A stretch of DNA of 42,577 bases. Source: Gammaproteobacteria bacterium. Lineage in GTDB: Bacteria; Pseudomonadota; Gammaproteobacteria; Arenicellales; Poriferihabitantaceae. Location of the stretch: the NCBI GenBank assembly GCA_009841725.1, contig VYGS01000046.1, positions 31,780 to 74,356 of the forward strand, in the 5' to 3' direction. This document shows, piece after piece, positions 17,271-24,603 of the stretch. Position numbers and translations under genes: made by a program. The first letter of the stretch is position 1. Each line of letters opens with the position of its first letter. The notes beneath the pieces were generated by a model, which saw only the letters and a list, made by a program, of their open reading frames with translations, searched no databases and was not told the origin of the DNA.

Positions 17271-18590
17271 TCAGGTTTCGTCGGCTCCAAGCAGTGTCCC
17301 GCCCGCCAGCGCATCCAGCTGCTCCCAGATCAGGACCCTTTCATACTCGGTCCTGATCACACGGTGAAGCGCCTTGGCCACATTCAGATTGCCCGCACCG
17401 ATACTGGCCCGGTAATCCAGTTCATATTCCAGCCGGATCCGGTCGAGCTCGCGTTCACGGTAGTCCAGTTCCGTCGCGGCGGCGTTTGCCTCGGTCCGGT
17501 TGCTGCCCAGTTGCTGGACGAGATCGAGCACCTTCATTCGCAACACGTGCTCGATCGAGCCCAGGGCGGCCTTGTTCCGCTCAACCTCCGCAGCCGCCTC
17601 CGCGATGTCGGCATCCCGGCTGACGCCCGGATAGATCGGTATCCTGAGAAACGCCGAGGCCCGAAGGTCGTCACGGCTGCCGGGATAGCTTTCCGAATAG
17701 CCGGTGGCTTCAAGCTGAAGCCCCAGGGTCGGCCGAACCATCCTGGCCGCTTCCAGGCGTTTGCGGCTCGATTCAACGTTCAGGCGGGCAGCACGGATTT
17801 CCGGGGCATGGTCCAGAATCCGTGCCAGGATTTCATCATAGTCGGGAACAGGCCGGTCATAGGCCGAGGTATCCGGCTCGACCATCTGGTCCGGATAGGC
17901 ATCGGGACGGTTCAGTACCAATGCAAGCCGAAGACGGCTCTTGCGCCGTTTCTGGCCCACCACCATGCGGACCGCAAACTTGTCGAGATAGAGCGTCTCG
18001 AGCTCGCCCACTTCGATCGGGTTGGCATCTTCGAACCGTTCCATTCTCTCGAGTTTGCGGTCGTAGCGCAGGAAGGCCAGGGTCATGTCTTCGTCCGCAA
18101 CGATGTAGGCGTAATCCGACAGGATCACCTCCAGAAATGCACGAATGACGTTGAGCCGGTTGTCCGTCCGGATCCGGCGGTGTTGTTCCCGGGCCGCATC
18201 CAGGCCGAGACCGGCACCGTCCAGGCGCGTCCGGGTCAGGCCGAAATCGGCCAGCGGCTTGCTGATGATCAACCGCATGCGGCTGTCATCGATAAAATCC
18301 GTCCTGGAAGGGATGTGCCGGTCGGATTGCCGGACTTCGGCCTCGACATGGGCCCTGAGGGAATGGGCCGCACTGATCGACAGGAGCGAGGCTTCCGCCG
18401 ACCGGATTGCTGCCTGCGCCGCCATCACGTCCGGATAGTTGTCGTCCAGCATCCGGAGAGCCTGCTCCAGGGTCAGGACATCGGGAAACGGCACCGGCCC
18501 GTCGGTTTGCGCGTGCCCGGCTCCAAAGAGCATGGCCAGAACAAGGGCTGCTCCGGCCCACCTAAATCGGCGACTCGATCTTCCTGACAT
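17271..18590 (-). CDS. TolC-family outer membrane channel protein
   Basis: 439 residues from ATG 18590; the codon just upstream is TTG and less likely. A signal peptide ends near GHA-QT (about residue 28). The body has two repeated helical halves typical of outer membrane efflux proteins, e.g. LTLEQALRMLDDNYPDVMAAQA at the first start and the second half beginning YDEILARILDHAPEIRAARL in parts. Long charged helices (RLDGAGLGLDAAREQHRRIR) fit the periplasmic tunnel. It is the middle gene of a minus-strand set: SoxW-like thioredoxin, channel, adaptor. The substrate is unknown. Confidence 0.8.
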   Translation of the reverse strand: MSGRSSRRFRWAGAALVLAMLFGAGHAQTDGPVPFPDVLTLEQALRMLDDNYPDVMAAQAAIRSAEASLLSISAAHSLRAHVEAEVRQSDRHIPSRTDFIDDSRMRLIISKPLADFGLTRTRLDGAGLGLDAAREQHRRIRTDNRLNVIRAFLEVILSDYAYIVADEDMTLAFLRYDRKLERMERFEDANPIEVGELETLYLDKFAVRMVVGQKRRKSRLRLALVLNRPDAYPDQMVEPDTSAYDRPVPDYDEILARILDHAPEIRAARLNVESSRKRLEAARMVRPTLGLQLEATGYSESYPGSRDDLRASAFLRIPIYPGVSRDADIAEAAAEVERNKAALGSIEHVLRMKVLDLVQQLGSNRTEANAAATELDYRERELDRIRLEYELDYRASIGAGNLNVAKALHRVIRTEYERVLIWEQLDALAGGTLLGADET

Positions 18591-18635
18591 CAATTCCGGT
18601 ATCCGCGAAACCCCGACGCCAACCTGTCTCCTGCC

Positions 18636-19187
18636 TCAGGATTTGGCGTTGTGCTCTCGGCGATACTTGCTAAACTTCATGTCCCGGTATTTCTCCTGGA
18701 TGACGTACTCTCCCAGCAGAATGAAGTCATCGGCATTCTTGAGCGCCCCGGTATAACGGGTGATCAGCTCGCCGTCCGGGCTGAAAAAGGCGAACACGGG
18801 CGTTGCCCGAACCCGCATGGCCTTCAGTGCGAACTGGCTCTCCTCAACCTCGTTTCCATCGAAATCGACCACCATCAGGTCGCCTTCCGCATCCAGGGCA
18901 ATCACCCGGAAGTTGTCCTCGTAGAATGCCTGGACTGAAGCCCGGTTCAGCACCTGCTTTTTCATTCTCTCGCACCATGGACAGTCCTTGGTCTCGAACA
19001 TGACCAGAAGCGCGGCCTTCTCCTCGTCCCGGATGATCTCCAGCTCTTCCTGAAGATCCCCGAACGAGGGATCAAAAAAGTCCTCGGGATTGACCAGAAC
19101 ATCCTCGGCGACAGCGCTTCCCGAGAGCACGAACAATATGGCGAGCAACCGACTCACGACGCTCGCGACACGACGGTATGCGTTCAT
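18636..19187 (-). CDS. SoxW-like exported thioredoxin
   Basis: 183 residues from ATG 19187, chosen because GAGGAGG lies 8-9 nt upstream; the open frame is longer but carries no signal. A signal peptide (1-27, AVA-ED) is followed by a thioredoxin-fold domain with TKDCPWCERMKK (Cys69/Cys72) and the cis-Pro loop VRATPVFAFF. This pattern is close to SoxW, the periplasmic thioredoxin associated with thiosulfate oxidation, but no other sox genes are present here. Electrons likely come from DsbD. Leads the operon with the TolC-type and adaptor genes (45 bp then 20 bp spacing). Confidence 0.82.
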   Translation of the reverse strand: MNAYRRVASVVSRLLAILFVLSGSAVAEDVLVNPEDFFDPSFGDLQEELEIIRDEEKAALLVMFETKDCPWCERMKKQVLNRASVQAFYEDNFRVIALDAEGDLMVVDFDGNEVEESQFALKAMRVRATPVFAFFSPDGELITRYTGALKNADDFILLGEYVIQEKYRDMKFSKYRREHNAKS

Positions 19188-19356
19188 GTCCACCCTCCTC
19201 GAATCAGTGTTGTGCCAACTATCTCCATACGGATATGATGCACTCCGACAGGGAAGCACACCCCCTTGCCATGAATGCCCCACACCACGGAAACCGGATC
19301 CTGCCGATCATGCGAACCGCCCGGTTCCGTTTTCGAAAAGATGGCCGACTTCGGAC

Positions 19357-19362
19357 ATTATA
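19357..19362 (-). promoter_or_regulatory. Candidate -10 box of the SoxW-like operon
   Basis: A perfect TATAAT on the minus strand lies in an otherwise G+C-rich 252-bp gap (19188-19439). No good -35 is seen. The start would be near 19350, giving a leader of about 160 nt. Nothing else in this gap looks like a gene. Confidence 0.3.
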
Positions 19363-19439
19363 TACCCTTGGGGCCCGATATGCGGGCTCTTGCAGGAAAG
19401 CCGCGGAACCCTTTCCCGGTTTCGGCCGTTGGCGGCCGG

Positions 19440-20171
19440 TCAGCCCCAGGCAGATGAAAACAGGGCCTGCATCGCCTCCCAGGATTCCCGGTCGGCCGCC
19501 GCGTTGTATCCGACAGGGATGCCGTGCCTTTCGGCATTCGTGTCGGCCGCCTTGCTGGTAAAGCCGTGCCCCGCCCCTTTGTGGACAATCACCCGGTAAT
19601 CCGCCCCGACACCGTCCATCTCGCTTTGGAACGCGGCGACATCGTCCATGGAGACCATGGCATCGTCCTCGCCATGGCAGACCAGCACCCTGGCCCGGAT
19701 CTCGCCCGGCCCGGGGGTGTGGAAGGGGGCAAGTAATCCGTGAAAGCTGACCACGGCCGACAGCGGCATGCCGACACGGGCCATGTGAAGCACCATCGCA
19801 CCGCCAAAACAATAGCCGATGGCGGCGGTCTTCCCCGGGTCGACATTCGGCTGCGCCAGCAGGGTGCCGAGTCCGGCACGAAGCCGTTCCGTGGCCACGT
19901 TGATGTCGGCCAGCACCGAATTCATCGCGGCTCCGGCCTGGTCCGGATTGTCGGCCCGGTATCCGTTTCCGTACAGGTCGATTCCAAGCGCGCAATATCC
20001 AAGCCCGGCGAGCATCTCGCAACGCTGCCGGGTATAGTCATTGATTCCCCACCATTCGTGAACGACCAGAACGCCCGGAACCGGTTCCCCGCACCCCTCG
20101 TCGCAAGCAAGATATCCCCGGTGAAGCGTATCGTTGCAGCGGTATTCGATGTCTCTGGCTTGAAGTTTCAT
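19440..20171 (-). CDS. Dienelactone hydrolase family protein
   Basis: 243 residues from ATG 20171. A perfect TATAAT at 20226-20231 predicts a transcript start near 20219, too close to the alternative ATG 20210, which supports the 20171 start. The alpha/beta-hydrolase core has PGVLVVHEWWGIND, the cysteine nucleophile elbow GYCFGG (about residues 121-126), VCHGEDDAMV with the Asp, and KGAGHGF with the His. A Cys-Asp-His triad is the hallmark of dienelactone hydrolase. The substrate is not certain; many members are general carboxylesterases and need not act in chloroaromatic breakdown. Confidence 0.86.
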   Translation of the reverse strand: MKLQARDIEYRCNDTLHRGYLACDEGCGEPVPGVLVVHEWWGINDYTRQRCEMLAGLGYCALGIDLYGNGYRADNPDQAGAAMNSVLADINVATERLRAGLGTLLAQPNVDPGKTAAIGYCFGGAMVLHMARVGMPLSAVVSFHGLLAPFHTPGPGEIRARVLVCHGEDDAMVSMDDVAAFQSEMDGVGADYRVIVHKGAGHGFTSKAADTNAERHGIPVGYNAAADRESWEAMQALFSSAWG

Positions 20172-20225
20172 GATGCGGGTTCCGGTCTGTTTGAATTGGG
20201 CTGACGACATGGCGATCGGCGATTC

Positions 20226-20231
20226 ATTATA
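20226..20231 (-). promoter_or_regulatory. -10 box of the dienelactone hydrolase gene
   Basis: Perfect TATAAT on the minus strand, preceded by an A+T-rich stretch; the -35 is weak. The divergent cysG gene has its own perfect TATAAT on the plus strand at 20309-20314. Confidence 0.42.
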
Positions 20232-20308
20232 CCGCAGCAAAATTTTCCGATTGTGACCCGCAGGACACTGCAGTCCGTTCACGGCCACGAATTTCCAAAA
20301 GTTGGGCA

Positions 20309-20314
20309 TATAAT
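20309..20314 (+). promoter_or_regulatory. -10 box of cysG
   Basis: Perfect TATAAT, start predicted near 20321, leaving about 34 nt to ATG 20355. No convincing -35 is found 16-19 bp upstream. Confidence 0.4.
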
Positions 20315-20354
20315 CGGATTGACCCGCTTTGGCTTGACAGGGCCTGTCGAATCC

Positions 20355-21752
20355 ATGAAATACCTGCCCCTGATGTTCAACGTCTCCGGCCTGCGATTGC
20401 TGATCGTCGGCGGCGGCAACATCGCCACCCGCCGCGCGAAAGTGATTCGGCAGGCGGGGGCCGTGATCGATGTCGTGGCCAGGGACGCAAGCCCGGAGAT
20501 CCGGGAAATCGCCAGGCGGAGCGGAGGCGAACTGGCGCTGCGATCATGGCGAGCGGGGGATATCCGGGAAGACCATGCCCTGGTCGTCGCCGCCACGAAC
20601 GACGATGCGCTCAACAAGCAGGTCCGGGAGCGATGCCGGGCCCTGAACATTCCCGTCAACGTGGTCACCGATTCGAAATCCTCCGATATCGCCTTCCCGA
20701 GCGTGATCGACAGGGCGCCCCTGACCATTGCGGTCTCGAGCGGCAGCGCCTCTCCCCTTCTCGCCCGGCTGCTCGCCGAGCGCATCGATGCGCTGATCCC
20801 GGACGGATACGGCAGGCTGGCGGCACTGGTCGGAAAATACCGGCACACGGTCCGGGCAACCTTTGAAAGCCCCGATGAGCGGAAGCGGTTCTGGGGCACG
20901 ATTCTTCGGGGGGCGGTCGCCGAGCACGTGTTCTCGGGCAACCACGACGATGCCGAAGCCCTGCTGGAGAGCCGCCTGGCCGAACCCGGGGAGCATGCCG
21001 GCACCGGCGAGGTCTACCTGATCGGAGCCGGGCCGGGCGATCCCGACCTGCTGACTTTCCGCGCCTACCGGCTGCTGCAACAGTCGCACGTCGTGCTGTA
21101 CGACCGGCTGGTCTCCAGGCCCATCCTCGACATGATCGGCCCGGAAACGGAGATGATCCACGTGGGGAAGCGCCGCTCCCACCATCCCGTGCCCCAGGCC
21201 GGCATCAACGACATGCTCGTCGAGTACGCCCTGCAGGGCAAGCGGGTCGCCCGCCTCAAGGGCGGCGACCCGTTCATCTTCGGCCGGGGCGGAGAGGAGA
21301 TCGAGCAGCTGGCCGCACGGCGCATCCCGTTTCAGGTGGTTCCCGGTATCACCGCCGCTTCCGGCTGCGCCTGCTACAGCGGTATCCCGCTGACCCACCG
21401 GGACCATGCCCAGTCGGTCCGGTTCGTCACCGGGCAGTTGCGGGACGGGACGGTCAATCTGCCATGGAATCAACTGGTGGCGGACAACCAGACCGTGGTG
21501 ATCTACATGGGGCTGAACGGGCTGCCGATCATCTCCGAGCAGCTCCTTGCGCACGGCATGCGCCCGGACATGCCGGCGTCACTGATCGAACGGGGCACCA
21601 CCCCGGATCAGAAAATCCATTGCGGAACGGTTGCATCCCTGCCCGCTCTTGTCGGCAAGGCCTCGGTCAAGCCCCCCACCCTGCTGATCATCGGCTCGGT
21701 GGTCGAACTCCACCGCACCTTGCGATGGTTTCGTCAGGACGCCCGGGGATAG
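20355..21752 (+). CDS. cysG: Siroheme synthase (trifunctional)
   Basis: 465 residues, matching the usual E. coli-type length. The N-terminal precorrin-2 dehydrogenase/ferrochelatase domain has LRLLIVGGGNIATRRAKV and VVTDSKSSDIAFPS (about 15-125). The C-terminal uroporphyrinogen-III methyltransferase domain (about 215-455) has VYLIGAGPGDPDLLTFRA, VRLKGGDPFIFGRGGEE (in this protein ARLKGGDPFIFGRGGEE) and PGITAASGCACYSGIPLTHR. It makes siroheme, the cofactor of sulfite and nitrite reductases, including reverse-acting dissimilatory sulfite reductase if the organism has one. Start ATG 20355 is the conserved MKYLPL position. Confidence 0.96.
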   Translation: MKYLPLMFNVSGLRLLIVGGGNIATRRAKVIRQAGAVIDVVARDASPEIREIARRSGGELALRSWRAGDIREDHALVVAATNDDALNKQVRERCRALNIPVNVVTDSKSSDIAFPSVIDRAPLTIAVSSGSASPLLARLLAERIDALIPDGYGRLAALVGKYRHTVRATFESPDERKRFWGTILRGAVAEHVFSGNHDDAEALLESRLAEPGEHAGTGEVYLIGAGPGDPDLLTFRAYRLLQQSHVVLYDRLVSRPILDMIGPETEMIHVGKRRSHHPVPQAGINDMLVEYALQGKRVARLKGGDPFIFGRGGEEIEQLAARRIPFQVVPGITAASGCACYSGIPLTHRDHAQSVRFVTGQLRDGTVNLPWNQLVADNQTVVIYMGLNGLPIISEQLLAHGMRPDMPASLIERGTTPDQKIHCGTVASLPALVGKASVKPPTLLIIGSVVELHRTLRWFRQDARG

Positions 21753-21929
21753 GGACAAGTCAGAGCGGCCCTTTCTCTATCTCTGTCAGGACTTCTTTCG
21801 GGATCGGCGTCAGAATCCAACAACCCGGTGCGCAACCGAACGGGCGGAAATCAACCCGGGATTCGTTCGTGCCCGCCATCGGGAATCCCGGACCCGCAAT
21901 TTTCGATAACCGTATCCCGGGGACCGGCT

Positions 21930-22256
21930 CTAGACCACGCTTCCGAACGACCTGTCCACGCTCCCGAAAGGCACTTCGAGACCGGCAACCGTGCAACCCT
22001 GGGCAACCGGTCCGCCGGGAAACAGGTAATACAGAAACCGGGTGCCGCCCTTGATGTGGAATTTCTCGTTCAGGGCGTCAACCAGCTCGCGGCGATTGAC
22101 CACCTCGTGCTTGGAGCAGTATTCCTGCAAGGCGGCCACCACCTCCCAATGATCATCGGTCAATTCGATGCCGAGACTCCCTGCACGGGTCAGGGCTTCG
22201 TCAACATCCCATCCCTGGGGGGCGTGCGGAAACATGTCCGGATCGGGCTTGCTCAT
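21930..22256 (-). CDS. DsrC/TusE-family sulfur carrier-like protein lacking the C-terminal Cys
   Basis: 108 residues with a good GAGGAG ribosome site. Family marks are WDVDEALTRAGSLGIELTDDHWEVV in pieces (e.g. LTDDHWEVV), GGTRFLYYLFPGGPVAQGC and AGLEVP. DsrC and TusE carry a nearly terminal Cys (CysA) and DsrC a second Cys 11 residues before it (CysB). Here Cys88 matches CysB, but the CysA position is Ser99, and nine further residues follow. So it cannot be a standard sulfur-transferring TusE or a full DsrC trisulfide partner. It may be a regulatory or altered-carrier paralogue. It lies about 50 bp downstream of the quinone oxidoreductase gene, same direction. Confidence 0.85.
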   Translation of the reverse strand: MSKPDPDMFPHAPQGWDVDEALTRAGSLGIELTDDHWEVVAALQEYCSKHEVVNRRELVDALNEKFHIKGGTRFLYYLFPGGPVAQGCTVAGLEVPFGSVDRSFGSVV

Positions 22257-22305
22257 TCAAAGACTCCTCAGATTAAATTGCTCACGATTCAAAGGGGCCC
22301 GGGCC

Positions 22306-23280
22306 TCATGGAATGAGAACGGTCGATCCGGTGGTCGCCCTGGATTCCAGATCGAGATGGGCCCTTGCCGTATCCGACAGCGGATAGCTCTGATTGATCG
22401 CGATATTCACGATCCCGTCGTTCACGGCATGGAAAAGGCGTTCGGCTCCCTCTGCCAGGAGTTCGCGGGTTGCAACATGGGTCGCCAGGGTCGGACGGGT
22501 CACATAAAGCGACCCCTTCGGGGCCAGAATGGCCGGGGAAAACGGTTCCACGGGACCCGAAGCATTGCCGTAGGTCACCAGCACGCCGAAAGGCTGCAAT
22601 GAGTCGAGGGATGCCTCGAATGTCGCCTGTCCCACCGAATCGTAGACCGCCGCAACACCCGATCCCCGAGTGATCTCCCGGACACGTCCGGCGACATCTT
22701 CCCGGTCGTACAGGATCACGTGATGGGCTCCGTTCGCCAGGGCCAGTTCGGCCTTGGACCCGGATCCGACGCAGCCGATCACCTCGGCGCCGAGATGGCG
22801 CGCCCACTGACACAGGATCAACCCGACGCCGCCGGCCGCCGCCATGACGAGAATCCGGTCACCCGGCTTCACGGCATGCGAGCGAAAGAGCAGATAATGC
22901 GCGGTCAGTCCCTTCAGCATCATGGCCGCGGCAGTGCGTTCGTCAATCCCGTCGGGCAGCTTGAGAAGCCTGTCAGCCCGGATCACCCGGGATTCACAAT
23001 AGGCTCCGGGCACCATGCAATAGGCGACACGATCGCCTTCGCAAAGGCCGTCGACATCCGGTCCGACGGATTCGACGACTCCGGCCCCCTCCATTCCGAG
23101 CACGGCGGGCAGGGAGGGCAGCGGATAGAGGCCGCTGCGCATGTAGACATCGATGAAGTTCAGGCCGACTGCGCTCTGCCGGATCCGGACTTCCCCGGAT
23201 CCGGGATCGCCGACCTCGATTGTCTCCCAACGCAACCTGTCGGCACCTCCGGTATCATGAATGCGAACGGCATGAGTCAT
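22306..23280 (-). CDS. NADPH:quinone oxidoreductase, zeta-crystallin type
   Basis: 324 residues from ATG 23280 (the codon before it is GTG). A medium-chain dehydrogenase/reductase lacking the zinc ligands. It has VGLNFIDVYMRSGLYP, GMEGAGVV, the substrate-loop region and the NADPH-binding VMAAAGGVGLILCQWA loop, then GSGSKAELA. Members reduce quinones or enones using NADPH; the natural substrate here is unknown. Divergent from ald with 166 bp between the two starts. Confidence 0.9.
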   Translation of the reverse strand: MTHAVRIHDTGGADRLRWETIEVGDPGSGEVRIRQSAVGLNFIDVYMRSGLYPLPSLPAVLGMEGAGVVESVGPDVDGLCEGDRVAYCMVPGAYCESRVIRADRLLKLPDGIDERTAAAMMLKGLTAHYLLFRSHAVKPGDRILVMAAAGGVGLILCQWARHLGAEVIGCVGSGSKAELALANGAHHVILYDREDVAGRVREITRGSGVAAVYDSVGQATFEASLDSLQPFGVLVTYGNASGPVEPFSPAILAPKGSLYVTRPTLATHVATRELLAEGAERLFHAVNDGIVNIAINQSYPLSDTARAHLDLESRATTGSTVLIP

Positions 23281-23326
23281 CACGCAATCTCCACTTCTGT
23301 TGCAACCGCCCCGGCCTGCAATCGCA

Positions 23327-23359
23327 CTGGTCTAATTCTTGGATTTTGTCTGGTACTAT
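23327..23359 (+). promoter_or_regulatory. Two CTGGT-type direct repeats upstream of ald (possible TauR-like sites)
   Basis: CTGGTCTAAT (23327-23336) and CTGGTACTAT (23350-23359) are related 10-mers 23 bp apart in the ald/xsc control region. They faintly resemble the CTGGACYTAA elements I recall for the MocR-type regulator TauR of taurine operons, but the match is imperfect and no tauR gene is in the window. The second copy is also part of a CTGGT/ACCAG inverted repeat. The whole promoter region lacks a clear sigma70 site. Confidence 0.2.
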
Positions 23360-23446
23360 CACCAGAGTTTGGAAATCCCTATCTTGCGCAGGTGTCCTGA
23401 TATATTTCCGGGCAAGTCCAGTATCTTAACCGATCAAGTTTCAACG

Positions 23447-24565
23447 ATGCTAGTAGGCGTACCGAAAGAGATCAAGAATCACGAATACCGGGTCGGCCTG
23501 ACCCCCACCAGTGTCCGCGAGCTGACACGCCATGGACACGAGGTGGTCGTGGAGGCGAATGCCGGAGAAGGCATTTCCGCCGACGATGACCAGTACCGGA
23601 AATCCGGGGCGGTCATCGTCGATACTGCGGAAGAGGTGTTTGCCCGCTCCGAGATGATCGTCAAGGTCAAGGAACCCCAGGCGGACGAACGCGCACTGCT
23701 GCGCGAAGGCCAGATTCTCTATACCTATCTTCATCTGGCTCCCGATCCGGAACAGACCCGGGACCTGATCGACAGCGGCGCGACCTGCATCGCGTACGAA
23801 ACCGTGACCTCGCCATTCGGCGGCCTGCCCCTGCTGGCTCCGATGTCCAAGGTCGCAGGCCGGATGTCGATCCAGGCGGGGGCCTACTGCCTCGAGCACC
23901 CGCATGGCGGACTGGGCGTGCTGCTTGGCGGAGTGCCCGGCGTGGATCCGGCAAAAGTCGTGATCCTGGGGGCCGGGGTCGTCGGAACCCATGCGGCGCA
24001 TATCGCCGTGGGCATGGGAGCCGATGTCTGGGTGCTGGACAACAACGCGGCTGCGCTCGAGCGGCACTGGCAACATTTCGGACGATCCACCAATTCCATA
24101 TTCTCGACATCGGATTCGCTGGAAAAGCATGTCCTCGAAGCCGATCTGGTCATCGGCGGAGTGCTGGTTCCGGGTGCCGAGGCGCCGAAGCTCGTGACCA
24201 CGGAAATGGTTCGGGACATGAAGCAGGGCGCCGTCATCGTCGACGTGGCGATCGACCAGGGCGGATGCTGTGAAACCTCCCGCCCCACCACTCATGCCGA
24301 GCCGACCTACGAGGTCGACGAGGTGGTGCACTACTGCGTCGCCAACATGCCCGGGGGCGTACCGAAAACGTCTACCTTTGCCCTCAACAATGTCACGTTG
24401 CCGTTCGCCCTCCAGTTGGCGGACAAGGGCGCAAGACAGGCCCTGTTGGACGATGTCCACCTTCGAGACGGCCTGAATATCCACCGGGGGCAGGTGACGC
24501 ACCGGGAAGTCGCCGAGGACCTCGGATACACCTTCGTCGATCCGACCCGGGCCCTGGAACACTGA
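23447..24565 (+). CDS. ald: Alanine dehydrogenase
   Basis: 372 residues from ATG 23447 (MLVGVPKEIKNHEYRVGL is the conserved start; the open frame is longer). It interconverts alanine and pyruvate plus ammonia with NAD+. The catalytic and NAD-binding parts are KVKEPQ, YLHLAPD, MSKVAGRMSIQAG, VVILGAGVVGTHAA and VDVAIDQGG. As first gene of the xsc-pta set it fits the alanine-recycling route of taurine breakdown: taurine transfers its amino group to pyruvate, and Ald restores pyruvate and frees ammonia. The needed transaminase (Tpa) is not in this window. Confidence 0.95.
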   Translation: MLVGVPKEIKNHEYRVGLTPTSVRELTRHGHEVVVEANAGEGISADDDQYRKSGAVIVDTAEEVFARSEMIVKVKEPQADERALLREGQILYTYLHLAPDPEQTRDLIDSGATCIAYETVTSPFGGLPLLAPMSKVAGRMSIQAGAYCLEHPHGGLGVLLGGVPGVDPAKVVILGAGVVGTHAAHIAVGMGADVWVLDNNAAALERHWQHFGRSTNSIFSTSDSLEKHVLEADLVIGGVLVPGAEAPKLVTTEMVRDMKQGAVIVDVAIDQGGCCETSRPTTHAEPTYEVDEVVHYCVANMPGGVPKTSTFALNNVTLPFALQLADKGARQALLDDVHLRDGLNIHRGQVTHREVAEDLGYTFVDPTRALEH

Positions 24566-24603
24566 TCCGACACCATACAATCTGAAACAAGGAGAACTCA
24601 ACC

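Noticed and set aside
20334..20339. Perfect TTGACA as -35 for cysG
   Set aside because: A matching -10 would fall after the ATG at 20355; the TATAAT at 20309 is the better element.
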